A stretch of 64,000 nucleotides of DNA from Hymenobacter sp. BT559 (GCF_017571525.1 NZ_JAGETY010000001.1:124001-188000), one strand, 5' to 3'. Numbered from the stretch's first letter, positions 16,598-25,470 are shown. Numbers and translations: made by a program. The notes: generated by a model from the letters alone, not told the origin.

Positions 16598-17929
16598 ATG
16601 AAATCCCTGCTCACCGCTACTTTGCCGGCGTTAGTGCTTCTCGCTTTGGGCGGATGCGCTACCTCCGGGGCGCTGACGACCTCCACGGAGAACGACGGCG
16701 TGTATTACTCTTCCAGCGACCACACGACCAGCTCGGCCCCGTCGTACGTCGGCAACTCGGGCACTATCCCGGCCCGTGCCCTCGACGACACAACGCCCGC
16801 CACGGCCGCTACCACCGACGATGCCAACCCCGACTACCAGGGCGGCACCACGCAGGGCGGCTATGCCGCCAGCACCGACTACTACAGCAATACCTACAAC
16901 AGCGGCCTGAGCTACTATACCCCTAGCGGGTTTAACCAGCCCTACACCGGGCCGGGCGTAAGCTCCTACAACTACACGCCCGCCGTGTCGGTGTCGCCCT
17001 ATGGCTACGGCTCGCCCTTCGGCTATGGCGCCGGGCTAGCCATGGGCTACGGCTATTCGCCGTTCAGCTATGGCTTTGGCTCGCCCTTCGGCTACGGCTA
17101 CCCCTACGGCGGCTTTTATAATCCCTTCTACTCGCCCTTTGGCTACGGCGCGGGCCTGAGCATTGGGTTTGGCTACGGCTTCGGCGGCTTTGGCTCGCCC
17201 TATGGCTTTGGGTATTCGCCCTTTGGCTATGGCTATGGCTATCCCTACGGCTACTCGTCGTTCTACGGCCGGGGCTATGGGTATGATGCCGGCTATGCTC
17301 GGCCAGTTATTTATACCCGGGGTGCGGGCGTAAGCTCGCCGGGCACGAATGCCGTGCTGTACGGCTCGCGCAACAACCGCGGCGGTGCCGTAATGAACGC
17401 GGCGCCCAACCCCAACGCCGTGAACATTGGCAGTGGCCGGGGCTCTTACACCGGCAATGCCGTGGCGCTGCCCGGCAATGGGGCCGGTGCCCCGGTTATG
17501 GCTGCGCCTACGGGCCGGGGCGGCCGGGCCGTTACGTTTGGCGATGCCACGGGCCAGCCCACCTATTCTACTCCGGCTAGCCCCGGCAGCCCGACTGGCA
17601 ATGCAGTGCCCACTACGGCTCCGGCGGCCGGGCGCCGTGGGTTCTTCAGCGGCTTCTTCGGAAACGGCAGCACCCCTAATCCGGCGGCCCAGCCCGCCAC
17701 GGCCGGCCAACCGGCCAACAACGGCGGCTACGGCAGCCGGCAGCGCAGCTACGGCCAGCCCACGTATAGCAATGGGCAGCCCAGCTACAACCAGCCGCAA
17801 CGCAGCTATAGCCAGCCCACGTATAGCCAACCGACTTACAGCCAGCCCAGCCGCTCGTATGGCGGCAGCTTCGGCGGTGGCGGTGGCGGCGGGGGAAGCT
17901 TCGGCGGCGGTGGCCGCGGCCGCCGCTAG
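16598..17929 (+). CDS. Tyr/Gly-rich low-complexity lipoprotein
   Basis: This 443-residue protein has a lipoprotein signal (LLTATLPALVLLALGGCATS). After a Ser/Thr-rich stretch, residues 100-225 are dense in SPFGYG, YGYPYG and FGYGAG repeats. Residues 225-380 are Gly/Asn/Pro-rich, and the tail (about 380-443) is built of SYGQPTYSQP-type repeats ending in a poly-Gly/Arg segment. Composition and repeat type resemble intrinsically disordered, prion-like sequences; I see no enzymatic domain. I start at the ATG at 16598, which begins the signal peptide; an upstream in-frame ATG at 16424 would hide it. It is likely an abundant envelope or adhesive surface component, but the function is unknown. Confidence 0.8.
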   Translation: MKSLLTATLPALVLLALGGCATSGALTTSTENDGVYYSSSDHTTSSAPSYVGNSGTIPARALDDTTPATAATTDDANPDYQGGTTQGGYAASTDYYSNTYNSGLSYYTPSGFNQPYTGPGVSSYNYTPAVSVSPYGYGSPFGYGAGLAMGYGYSPFSYGFGSPFGYGYPYGGFYNPFYSPFGYGAGLSIGFGYGFGGFGSPYGFGYSPFGYGYGYPYGYSSFYGRGYGYDAGYARPVIYTRGAGVSSPGTNAVLYGSRNNRGGAVMNAAPNPNAVNIGSGRGSYTGNAVALPGNGAGAPVMAAPTGRGGRAVTFGDATGQPTYSTPASPGSPTGNAVPTTAPAAGRRGFFSGFFGNGSTPNPAAQPATAGQPANNGGYGSRQRSYGQPTYSNGQPSYNQPQRSYSQPTYSQPTYSQPSRSYGGSFGGGGGGGGSFGGGGRGRR

Positions 17930-17974
17930 GCCCGCTGGCAGCACGCTTGTTGCTCTTACTGCTTGATTTTACTC

Positions 17975-18004
17975 GAGCCGGCCCGCCGGGCCGGCTCTTT
18001 TTTG
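17975..18004 (+). terminator. Intrinsic terminator after the Tyr/Gly-rich gene
   Basis: A perfect 10-bp stem, GAGCCGGCCC / GGGCCGGCTC with loop GCC, is followed by seven T residues. Confidence 0.92.
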
Positions 18005-18020
18005 CCCCTACTTTTTTCTT

Positions 18021-19652
18021 ATGAAGCACGCATTTATGGGCCTGGCTGCTATGCTGGGCGGTTTTCTGACGATTAGCCACGCGGCCCACGCGCAGGGCGG
18101 CTACGCCAACGATGCCCTGCTTTACATGCGCCAGAACCCGGCCGGCACGGCCCGTACGCTAGGGCTGGCCGGGGCCAACGTGTCGCTAGGGGCTGATTTT
18201 GGCAACCTGACCAGCAACCCGGCGGGCCTGGGCTTCTTTACTAAGTCAGAGGTGAGCCTGACGCCGGGCGTGGGCTTTGGCACCACTAACGCCGTGCAGG
18301 CCACCAACTCGGCCGCCGTGGGCAACAACTTTCCCTCACTCTCTCAAACGGCCAACAGCTTTCACATTGCCAGCGCCGGCCTGGTGTTTGCCAACCGCCG
18401 GCCCGACAGTGACAACACCAGCGACTGGCGCGGCGGCAGCTTCGCCCTCGGCTTCACCCGGCTGGCCGACTTCAACCAGGGCCTGCACTACCAGAACTCG
18501 ACCGACGATAATCACTCGTTCTTTCAGCGCCTGCGCGAGCCCTACAATAACGGCGACTATACCAGCGCTGAGTACCAGAGCAACGTGCAGGATATTTATA
18601 ATCAGTACAATACCCACACGTATACCAATATCGACGGGCTAGCCTACGGCACGGGGCTCGTGGACCAGGTAGAGGTGCCCAACCCCGGCACGGGCTCGGC
18701 CTCGACCCAGACTGTTTTTCGGGTAGGCAGCCCGGCGCCTACCAATGACCCCAAGGCCTCGGCGGCCCTGCGCGCGGCGCGCAAAGGCGCCATCACCCAA
18801 ACCGAGGACATTCTGACCAAGGGCTCGCTCTCGCAGTTTGACCTGGGCTACGGCGGCAACTACCGCGACCGGCTCTACATCGGGGGGGGCGTGGGCATTG
18901 TGTCGCTCAACCGCACCCGCAACAGCACGTTCAGCGAAAGCTCGGCCGGCCAGCAGGATTTTATGTCGACCGACTACCTCAAAACTACCGGCACCGGCAT
19001 CAACGCCCGGCTAGGGGTCATTGTGCGGGCAGCCGATGCCCTGCGCTTCGGCGCCTCTATCCAGACGCCCACCTACATCCGGCTCACCGAGCAGTACAGC
19101 ACAAGCCTTACTGCTAATACACTATACGCCGCACAGGGCACCACGGCTTCGCTCAGCACCCAGCCGGGCACGTTTGAGTATAGCGTCACCACGCCGTTCC
19201 GGGCCAATGGCGGCGCCACCGCAGTGCTGGGCAAGGTGGGGTTCATCACCGCCGACGTGGAATACGTGGGCTATGCGCAGGCTAAGTTTAACACCACCGA
19301 TGGCAGTAGCGACCAGGGCCTGAACGATGGTAACGCCAACATTGCCAACAACTACCGCAGCGTGGTCAATTTTCGGGTGGGTGCCGAAGCCCGCCTCGAT
19401 GTTTTCCGCCTGCGGGCCGGCTACGCTTATTATTCTTCCCCCTACCAATACAACGCCATCGACCGCAGCCAGCAGTACTATTCCGTTGGCGCGGGCGTGC
19501 GTACTAAGAGCTTTTTTGTAGATGTAGCCGGCCTCTACCTCACCGGCAAAGACCAATACCAGCCCTACTCGCTAGCCTACGTGGCGCCGCCCACCGTGAA
19601 CCAGACTACCAACCGCTTCACGGCTAGCCTCACTGGCGGGCTGCTTTTCTAA
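18021..19652 (+). CDS. OmpP1/FadL-family outer membrane transport protein
   Basis: This 543-residue protein has a signal peptide (MKHAFMGLAAMLGGFLTISHAAHAQ). It then shows the family opening YMRQNPAGTARTLGLAGANVSLGADFGNLTSNPAGLGFF, the plug-domain pattern of FadL/OmpP1-type barrels often annotated as hemin receptor in Bacteroidota. The remaining residues alternate barrel strands and loops, ending in a C-terminal aromatic strand (FTASLTGGLLF). FadL-type proteins pass hydrophobic compounds across the outer membrane; the substrate here is unknown. It starts 17 bp after a strong terminator, so its promoter must overlap or lie inside that stem, or some read-through reaches it. Confidence 0.85.
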   Translation: MKHAFMGLAAMLGGFLTISHAAHAQGGYANDALLYMRQNPAGTARTLGLAGANVSLGADFGNLTSNPAGLGFFTKSEVSLTPGVGFGTTNAVQATNSAAVGNNFPSLSQTANSFHIASAGLVFANRRPDSDNTSDWRGGSFALGFTRLADFNQGLHYQNSTDDNHSFFQRLREPYNNGDYTSAEYQSNVQDIYNQYNTHTYTNIDGLAYGTGLVDQVEVPNPGTGSASTQTVFRVGSPAPTNDPKASAALRAARKGAITQTEDILTKGSLSQFDLGYGGNYRDRLYIGGGVGIVSLNRTRNSTFSESSAGQQDFMSTDYLKTTGTGINARLGVIVRAADALRFGASIQTPTYIRLTEQYSTSLTANTLYAAQGTTASLSTQPGTFEYSVTTPFRANGGATAVLGKVGFITADVEYVGYAQAKFNTTDGSSDQGLNDGNANIANNYRSVVNFRVGAEARLDVFRLRAGYAYYSSPYQYNAIDRSQQYYSVGAGVRTKSFFVDVAGLYLTGKDQYQPYSLAYVAPPTVNQTTNRFTASLTGGLLF

Positions 19653-19673
19653 GGCAATCGGATTGACCAGCGG

Positions 19674-19720
19674 CTATCAAAAAAAGCCTCTCCTTGCAAA
19701 AGGAGAGGCTTTTTTTGATA
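19674..19720. terminator. Bidirectional terminator between FadL-like gene and lipoprotein gene
   Basis: The palindrome GCTATCAAAAAAAGCCTCTCC / GGAGAGGCTTTTTTTGATAGC has A and T tracts on the two sides and serves both convergent genes. Confidence 0.92.
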
Positions 19721-19735
19721 GCTAGCGGGCTTTTG

Positions 19736-20707
19736 TTAGTAGCGCCGCCGCTGCTTGGCTAGCCGCACTTCGAGCTGCAAGCCCACGCTGCTGGTGCCAT
19801 TGGGCACACTGCGCACCAGCAGCAGGCCATATACGTATAGCGGCCGGACGCCCTGGGGCCGGGTAGCCCGGAAGGCGTAGACCTGGTTGAGGGCCAGCGC
19901 CGGCAAGTAGGCGCGGCCCGCGCCCGTAAACTGACTCTGAATCGTAATGGTATCCTGAGCGCTCGTAAAATCGGTGGCCGAGAGGGCCGTGAGGCGAAAG
20001 CGGGTGCTGCTACGTCGGGCCGCGGGCCAGCGGGTGTCATTGAGGAGCTTACCCAGCGTATCGGGCGATGCCAAACGCAAGCCGTCGGGCAAGACCACGA
20101 CGTCCGTCTTCTGTTGCAGCTCGGCATTGGGCGCGCTGCCTACCACGGAGTAGGCTGGCAGGGCTAGCCCCGATTTGAGGTCGATAAACCGCCGGGCACC
20201 CACGCCGCTAGCCGGCACGCGCAGCTTGAGCGTGTAGTCGTGGTAAACGGCCAGCGAATCGGAGCGGCGCACCGATAGCACAAACGCGCGCGCCGACGTA
20301 TTGCCGTCTTTGTCAGTGGCCGTGAACGTCCAGCGCTCGGTGCCCGCGGTAGTGCGCACGCCAAACACCGGCGTGTACAAAAAATCGGTGCCCGTGAAGG
20401 TCGAGTCGAGGTATGTCACCTCGGGGTCGGCCGGCACGTTGTTGAAAAATGCCGTAATGGGCGTGGGGTACGCAAACGGCTCGCGCTGCGGCGTATACGT
20501 CACCGTAGCCCGAAAATGCTGCAAGGTATTGCTGCCGTTGGCCAGGGCGTAGAGGTTGGTGGCCAGGGTATCGCCGGGGGCCACGTTGGTTTTATTGCCC
20601 GTGGTGAAGCGCGACGAGCCCACAAAATAGAGGGCTAGCGGGCCATTGGTTTTGGCCCCGCAGCCCGCCAGCAAACTCAGCCCTAGTACCACAAGTAGCA
20701 AACGCAT
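19736..20707 (-). CDS. Lipoprotein of unknown function (beta-rich)
   Basis: This 323-residue protein has a lipobox signal (LLLVVLGLSLLAGCGAK). The mature part is beta-rich, with Thr/Val strand repeats (FRATVTYTPQRE, RWTFTATDKDGN). The GTERWTFTATDKDGNTSARAF segment looks like an Ig/cadherin-type domain repeat. I choose the ATG at 20707 because it begins the signal peptide; the longer in-frame start at 20758 adds a Cys-rich 17-residue leader that would spoil it. The 207-bp gap to the next gene upstream holds its promoter and the terminator of the Old Yellow Enzyme gene. I do not recognise a family. Confidence 0.75.
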   Translation of the reverse strand: MRLLLVVLGLSLLAGCGAKTNGPLALYFVGSSRFTTGNKTNVAPGDTLATNLYALANGSNTLQHFRATVTYTPQREPFAYPTPITAFFNNVPADPEVTYLDSTFTGTDFLYTPVFGVRTTAGTERWTFTATDKDGNTSARAFVLSVRRSDSLAVYHDYTLKLRVPASGVGARRFIDLKSGLALPAYSVVGSAPNAELQQKTDVVVLPDGLRLASPDTLGKLLNDTRWPAARRSSTRFRLTALSATDFTSAQDTITIQSQFTGAGRAYLPALALNQVYAFRATRPQGVRPLYVYGLLLVRSVPNGTSSVGLQLEVRLAKQRRRY

Positions 20708-20853
20708 ACGCACACAGCAAAAACAGAAAGTTTGGCAAAGGTCGGCAGGCGCGCCCACCCGTGGGCTAGCCCCGCCCTGCGGCCCCTAACGTTCAGCCCT
20801 CGTTACTTATTCCGCACTGCGCTGGCTTTCTGCCGGGGTAGCTTTTCACAACT

Positions 20854-20894
20854 AAAAAGCGCGCCTGCGGCTAAGGCCACAAGCGCGCTTTTTT
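20854..20894 (-). terminator. Terminator of the Old Yellow Enzyme gene
   Basis: AAAAAGCGCGC and GCGCGCTTTTT-type arms flank an inner CGGC...GCC segment. On the minus strand it lies 21 bp after the stop and ends in a U tract. Confidence 0.8.
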
Positions 20895-20914
20895 GTGTGT
20901 TACTGCGCAGAAGC

Positions 20915-22012
20915 CTACTTGGTAGCCGCCGGGTAGTCGATGTAGCCTTTGGGGCCGGCCACGTAGAAGGTGTTGCGGTCGCCAGGGGCTAGCGGCACGT
21001 GCTGGGCAAAGCGCGCCACGAGGTCGGGGTTTGAGATAAAGAGTGTGCCGTAGGCCACTAGGTCGGCATCGCCGTCGGCGATTACCTTGTTGCCCTTGTC
21101 TTGGTCAAAGCCGCCGTTGATTATGAGCGTGCCCTTGTACAGGGGGCGGTAGCGCTTGGCAATGTGCTGCTCGGCAAACTCGTTCTTACTCACATCAGTA
21201 AAGGGCTCCGACAAGTGCAGGTAGGCTAGCCCATAGTCGTTGAGGCGCTTGATGATGTAGTCGAACGTAGGAATAGTTTCGGCGTCGAGGGTCATGCCAA
21301 ACAGGCCGTCGAGCGAGGGGTTGAGGCGGGCGCCCACCTTGCCCAGGTCCACGCCGGCCGCCTTGATGCCGTCGAGCACTTCAAACAGCAGGCGGGCGCG
21401 GTTCTCAATCGAGCCGCCGTACTCGTCGGTGCGGTGGTTGCTGGTGCCGTTGAAAAACTGGTGAAACAGGTAGCCGTTCGACGAGTGAATCTCCATGCCG
21501 TCGAAGCCGGCTTCGAGCGCATTCTTGGCGCCCTGCACAAAGTCCTGCACCGTTTTCTTGATTTGGGCCACCGTCATTTCGGCCGGGGCCACGGTGTCTT
21601 TCATGCCACTAGGGGTGTATACCTGGGCGTGGGGGTTGAGCGCCGAGGCCGAGAGCGGCAGGTTGCCATCGAGCAGGTCGGGGTGCGAGATGCGCCCCAC
21701 GTGCCAGAGCTGCACAAAGATTTTGCCACCGTGCGCGTGCACGGCGCTCGTAACATTCTTCCAGCCAGCTACTTGCTCGGGCGTGTAGATGCCAGGCACA
21801 TTGATGTAGCCTACTGCTTCGGCGCTCACATACACGCCTTCCGAGATGATGAGGCCGGCCGTGGCGCGCTGGGTGTAGTACTCCACCATCAGGTCGTTGG
21901 GCACGTTGCCGGGGTTGTCGGCGCGGCTGCGCGTCATGGGCGCCATCACCACGCGGTTGTTCAAATTCAGCTTATCGGAGTGATAAGGGGTCAGGAGCGG
22001 TTGCTCAGTCAT
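20915..22012 (-). CDS. Old Yellow Enzyme family alkene reductase (NADH:flavin oxidoreductase)
   Basis: This 365-residue FMN-dependent TIM-barrel ene-reductase reduces activated C=C bonds of electrophiles with NAD(P)H. Visible motifs are the N-terminal NNRVVMAPMTRSRAD, the FMN/substrate block VQLWHVGRISHPDLL, the paired catalytic His/Asn in EIHSSNGYLFHQFFN, and the EYGGSIENRARLLFEVLD segment. I start at ATG 22012 (MTEQPLLTPY); an upstream in-frame start at 22081 adds an unconserved leader. It lies downstream of prmC on the same strand with about 107 bp between them. It is likely a general detoxification or xenobiotic reductase. Confidence 0.93.
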   Translation of the reverse strand: MTEQPLLTPYHSDKLNLNNRVVMAPMTRSRADNPGNVPNDLMVEYYTQRATAGLIISEGVYVSAEAVGYINVPGIYTPEQVAGWKNVTSAVHAHGGKIFVQLWHVGRISHPDLLDGNLPLSASALNPHAQVYTPSGMKDTVAPAEMTVAQIKKTVQDFVQGAKNALEAGFDGMEIHSSNGYLFHQFFNGTSNHRTDEYGGSIENRARLLFEVLDGIKAAGVDLGKVGARLNPSLDGLFGMTLDAETIPTFDYIIKRLNDYGLAYLHLSEPFTDVSKNEFAEQHIAKRYRPLYKGTLIINGGFDQDKGNKVIADGDADLVAYGTLFISNPDLVARFAQHVPLAPGDRNTFYVAGPKGYIDYPAATK

Positions 22013-22119
22013 AAGTCGGGTCAGAAAAATTGGCAGATAAATGCCTTCCGTTGGAAAGCGCTTTATAAGCCCCTGGCCCACCCGTTTGTTTGATGTTGCT
22101 ACACTATTTCTGCACTCCC

Positions 22120-22977
22120 TCAGCGCCGCACGGCCCGCACGAAGCGCGGCCGCCCCAGAAAATCGTCCACCACCACCACCTGCTCAAAGGCATCCGGCTC
22201 ATACAAAGCGGCGGTTTCGGGCCCTAGCGCCTCGTTGATTTCCAACCACATACTGCCACCCGGTTGCAACAGCTGCCGCCCCACTCCGGCCAGCCGCCGG
22301 TAAAAAAGCAGCGGGTCATTATCGGGTACAAAGAGCGCGGTGGCCGGCTCCCAGGCCAGCACGTTGTCGCGCATCAGCGGGCGCTCGTTTTCGCGCACAT
22401 AAGGCGGGTTGCTCACCAGCAAGTCGAGGCTGGCCGGTGCCAGCCCCGCTGGCAGTGCCTGCAGAATATCGACCTGCTCAAACCGCACGGCCGGCGCATA
22501 GCGGGCCGCATTGCGCCGGGCCACGGCTAGGGCCTCAGCCGAAATATCCACGGCCAGTACCTCCGGCGCCGCGAGCTCGCCAGCTAGCGCAATGGCCAGG
22601 CAGCCGCTGCCGGTGCCCACATCGAGCAGGCGCAGACCCCGGCGGCCGGTGTGGGCGCGGGCTATCAGCTGCACCAGTTCCTCGGTTTCGGGGCGCGGAA
22701 TGAGCGTGGCGGGCGTCACCTCCAGCTCCAGCCCGGCAAAGTGGGCCATGCCCAACACGTACTGCACCGGCTCGTGGGCCAGCAGGCGCGCTTGCAGGGC
22801 CGGCAGCTGGGTCAGCACGGCGGCCGGCACCGGCGCGGCAGCCTGCATGCGGAGCTGCAGTGGCGAGAGGCCCAGCAGGTGCTCAGCTACCAGCGCCGCC
22901 ACGGCCTGGGCCTCAGAGGCTGGGTAAATAGCCTGCAGGGCGGCGGCGAGGCTAGCGGTGAGTTGCTGGGTAGTCAT
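22120..22977 (-). CDS. prmC: Peptide chain release factor N5-glutamine methyltransferase
   Basis: This 285-residue protein methylates the GGQ glutamine of release factors RF1/RF2 with SAM. The helical N-terminal domain (to about residue 85) is followed by LIPRPETEELV, the SAM-binding LLDVGTGSGCLAIALA and the diagnostic catalytic NPPYVRENE motif. The start at ATG 22977 gives the usual length; a longer in-frame start at 23052 is unsupported. It is divergent from ribD across a gap of about 130 bp. Confidence 0.95.
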   Translation of the reverse strand: MTTQQLTASLAAALQAIYPASEAQAVAALVAEHLLGLSPLQLRMQAAAPVPAAVLTQLPALQARLLAHEPVQYVLGMAHFAGLELEVTPATLIPRPETEELVQLIARAHTGRRGLRLLDVGTGSGCLAIALAGELAAPEVLAVDISAEALAVARRNAARYAPAVRFEQVDILQALPAGLAPASLDLLVSNPPYVRENERPLMRDNVLAWEPATALFVPDNDPLLFYRRLAGVGRQLLQPGGSMWLEINEALGPETAALYEPDAFEQVVVVDDFLGRPRFVRAVRR

Positions 22978-23108
22978 GCGGGCGCAAAGATGGCCGGTTG
23001 ACAGTGGAGATGCGGAAGGGCCAACCGCGAAATATCCTCTGCCGGCCGTCAAATTCCTCCCTGGCGAATAGCTTTACGGCTAGAACCGCGCCGTTTTTAT
23101 CCTGCTCT

Positions 23109-24170
23109 ATGGCTTTGCTCGACGACTCGTTTTTTATGCGCCGCGCCCTCGACCTGGCTATGCTGGGCCGCGGCCGCACCCGCCCCAACCCGCTCGTGGG
23201 CTGCGTGGTAGTGGGCCCCGGGGGCGATATTATCGGCGAAGGCTACCACCAGCAGTACGGCGGCCCGCACGCCGAAGTAAATGCCCTGGCCAGCGTGGCC
23301 GACCAGGACCTGCTGCGCCAGAGCCGCGTGTTTGTGACCCTGGAGCCCTGCGCCCACCACGGCAAAACGCCGCCCTGCGCCGACCTGCTCATTGCCAAAG
23401 GCGTGCCCGAAGTAATAGTCTGCAACGACGACCCCAACCCCCTGGTAGGCGGCCAGGGCCTGGCCAAGCTGCGCGCCGCTGACATTAAGGTGAGCACTGG
23501 CCTGCTGGCCGACGAAGGTCGCTGGCTCAACCGGCGCTTTTTCACGTTTCAGGAAAAGCAGCGCCCGTATTTGGTGCTGAAGTGGGCTGAGTCGGCCGAT
23601 GGCTTTTTAGCTGGCCCACACTTTCAGCAGGTGCAGATAAGCGGCCCGCAGGCTCAGCTGCTCACCCACCAGTGGCGCACCGATGAGGCGGCCATCCTGG
23701 TAGGCACGCGCACAGCCCTGCACGACAACCCCCGCCTGAGTGCCCGCGAGTGGCCCGGCCCCCAGCCCACGCGCCTCGTCATCGACAAAAACCTGGCCCT
23801 GCCCCCAAGCCACCACGTGCTCGACGGTTCGCAGCCCACCATCATCTACACGCACCGCGAGCGGGCCAGCCGCCCCAACCTCGACTACGTAAGGCTGCCC
23901 TTTGCCCCGGCCGGCGCCCCCCCCTCGCCCGACCTGCTGCCCGCCGTGCTGGCCGACCTCCATGCGCGTACTATTCAGTCGGTGCTGGTAGAAGGCGGCC
24001 CCACCGTACTCAACGCCCTCATCAACAGCAACGTATGGGATGAAATCCGGGTTTTTCGCAGCACCAAGCGCCTCGAGCGCGGCGTATCCGCGCCCCGGCT
24101 AGGCCTGCGCGGCTGGCAAAGCCACGAAAAGGTGGGCGCCGACGACCTCTTCACCTACCGCAACGCCTAA
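23109..24170 (+). CDS. ribD: Bifunctional riboflavin deaminase/reductase
   Basis: This 353-residue enzyme catalyses the second and third steps of riboflavin synthesis. The N-terminal cytidine-deaminase-like domain (residues 1-145) carries the zinc ligands HAEVNAL and PCAHHGKTPPCADLL. The C-terminal reductase domain starts RPYLVLKWAESADGFLAG and ends with the GGPTVLNALI block. The ATG at 23109 is preferred over an in-frame start at 22998. I looked for an FMN riboswitch in the upstream gap and saw none. The stop codon lies inside the left arm of the terminator. Confidence 0.96.
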   Translation: MALLDDSFFMRRALDLAMLGRGRTRPNPLVGCVVVGPGGDIIGEGYHQQYGGPHAEVNALASVADQDLLRQSRVFVTLEPCAHHGKTPPCADLLIAKGVPEVIVCNDDPNPLVGGQGLAKLRAADIKVSTGLLADEGRWLNRRFFTFQEKQRPYLVLKWAESADGFLAGPHFQQVQISGPQAQLLTHQWRTDEAAILVGTRTALHDNPRLSAREWPGPQPTRLVIDKNLALPPSHHVLDGSQPTIIYTHRERASRPNLDYVRLPFAPAGAPPSPDLLPAVLADLHARTIQSVLVEGGPTVLNALINSNVWDEIRVFRSTKRLERGVSAPRLGLRGWQSHEKVGADDLFTYRNA

Positions 24171-24216
24171 CAAAAAGGCCCTGGCTATACGTCAGGGCCC
24201 TTTTTGTTAGGCGTTG
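24161..24216. terminator. Terminator palindrome overlapping the ribD stop codon
   Basis: CAACGCCTAACAAAAAGGCCCTG pairs with CAGGGCCCTTTTTGTTAGGCGTTG with one bulged base and a 9-base loop. The first ten bases are the last codons of ribD, including TAA. It also lies 12 bp from the stop of the convergent TerB-like gene. Confidence 0.88.
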
Positions 24217-24228
24217 ACCAAGGCAGGC

Positions 24229-25116
24229 CTAGCGGCCAAACAGGCCGCCGAGCAGGCTACCCATGCCGCTGCCAAAAATACCGCCACCGCCCGCGCTGGC
24301 CGGCTGGGCATTGGGCCGGCCACCCAAGCCGCCGAGCACCGACATTATGGACCCTAGCCCGCTGCCGCCCATCGAGCCCTGCTGCGGGTATTGGCTGGTA
24401 TCAACGCTTTGCTGCTGACTATTACCGCCACCCAGCACGCCGCTCAACAGGCCGCCGCCGAGCAAGCCGCCCAGCATACCCCCTAGCGAGCCGCGGCCTC
24501 CTAGCGTACCCATAGCCCCGCTCAGCAGGCCGCCCATCGAGCCGCTGGGGCTTTGCCCCTGGTTGCTGCCGCCGCCCATCACCCGCGAAATCACCATCGG
24601 GGCCACCACGCCCAGCAAGCCCGCCATCAGGGCGCCCTTCGGGATGCCTACGTTGCTGAGCTTGTCGCCGATGCCGCTCAAAAATCCTTGTTTATTGGGG
24701 TCCTGGGGGTCATGAGGCACGTTAGCGGCCTGGTCTACCACGTTTTCCAGGGTTTGCTTCTGCTCGGGGTTGATGCCGAGGTAGGCAGCCATTTTGCCCA
24801 CCATCTCTTCCTCGCCGGGCGAGTACGTGCCATCGGCGCGGGCCAGGCTGATGAGGTCGGTCACGAGTGAGTAGCGCAAGTCGCTGCTCTTGAGCTGGTC
24901 GAGGCTCTGCTGCACGGTCTGATTATTGGCGCTGTCGGCGGCGGCCAGCACCTGCCGGGTAGCGTTTTGCGACAAGCCTGCCTGCTGCGCCAGGCGCTGC
25001 AAAAACTCGGCCTCGGGGGCCGTGGCCTGGCGGTCGGCCGTGGCCAGGGCTGCAATGGCGCTGAGGTAAGCGGTTTTTTCGGGCTCCGAATAATTTTGAA
25101 GCAGCTGCGTTTCCAT
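24229..25116 (-). CDS. TerB-family protein with Gly-rich C-terminus
   Basis: This 295-residue protein has two parts. Residues 1-140 form a TerB-like helical bundle (EKTAYLSAIAALATADRQATAPEAEFLQRLA and SLARADGTYSPGEEEMVGKMAAYLGI, two copies of the EF-hand-like A-x-A-D-G pattern). The second half is Gly/Ser/Met-rich (GGLLSGAMGTLGG, GGMLGGLLGGGLLSG) and may insert into or associate with membranes. TerB relatives bind metal and are tied to tellurite and stress responses. I start at ATG 25116 (METQLLQNYSE); a start at 25170 adds an unconserved leader. It is convergent with ribD. The role is unknown. Confidence 0.78.
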   Translation of the reverse strand: METQLLQNYSEPEKTAYLSAIAALATADRQATAPEAEFLQRLAQQAGLSQNATRQVLAAADSANNQTVQQSLDQLKSSDLRYSLVTDLISLARADGTYSPGEEEMVGKMAAYLGINPEQKQTLENVVDQAANVPHDPQDPNKQGFLSGIGDKLSNVGIPKGALMAGLLGVVAPMVISRVMGGGSNQGQSPSGSMGGLLSGAMGTLGGRGSLGGMLGGLLGGGLLSGVLGGGNSQQQSVDTSQYPQQGSMGGSGLGSIMSVLGGLGGRPNAQPASAGGGGIFGSGMGSLLGGLFGR

Positions 25117-25321
25117 GAAAGAAAAGGATAAAGTGAGAGAAGAAAAAGGACCTTGCCGGCTGCCCGCCAAGTCGGGTCTGCTAACGGCTCCGCGCCTTTA
25201 GTGTTGCCCAAGTAGCCCCCAGCTCCGCTTGCAGCTCTCTTTTTATAAAATTTTTATGGCTGACTGCTAATTTTTTATCCCTTCCGCCCCGCACAGCAGG
25301 CGTCTTTTTTCAACACTGCGC

Positions 25322-25352
25322 TTGGCTATTCCGAAAAAAGCCCTCATCTTTG
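25322..25352 (+). promoter_or_regulatory. Candidate Bacteroidota-type promoter for tRNA-Val
   Basis: TTG at 25322 and CATCTTTG at 25345-25352 are 20 bases apart, close to the Bacteroidota -33 (TTTG/TTG) and -7 (TAnnTTTG) elements. The predicted start would be about 28 bases before the tRNA. One -7 base departs from consensus. Confidence 0.45.
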
Positions 25353-25386
25353 TACCACCAAAACGGCAATTGCCGCTTGGCAAAAA

Positions 25387-25464
25387 GGGAGATTAGCTCA
25401 GCTGGTTCAGAGCATCTGCCTTACAAGCAGAGGGTCACTGGTTCGAACCCAGTATCTCCCACCA
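25387..25464 (+). tRNA. tRNA-Val (anticodon TAC)
   Basis: A cloverleaf can be read directly. The acceptor stem is GGGAGAT/ATCTCCC, the D-arm lies around GCTCAGCTGGTTCAGAGC, the anticodon stem is TCTGC/GCAGA with loop CTTACAA (anticodon TAC, decoding GUA and related Val codons), and the T-arm is CTGG-TTCGAAC-CCAG. The discriminator A is followed by an encoded CCA. It reads 75 nt to the discriminator base. Confidence 0.97.
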
Positions 25465-25470
25465 CTGGTA

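Noticed and set aside
17010..17290. Regular repeats that could be taken for a CRISPR or tandem-repeat locus
   Set aside because: They are in-frame codons of the SPFGYG repeats with no spacer structure.
17036..17944. A 302-codon minus-strand frame rich in Ala/Ile/Val opposite the Tyr/Gly-rich lipoprotein gene
   Set aside because: It is the reverse translation of the repeat codons (GGC-TAT read as ATA-GCC); its repeats come from the plus-strand gene.
21434..22093. A 219-codon plus-strand frame opposite the Old Yellow Enzyme gene
   Set aside because: Antisense to a conserved enzyme; no signal or domain.
22978..23108. FMN riboswitch upstream of ribD
   Set aside because: No conserved RFN-element blocks were visible and the gap is short (about 130 bp).
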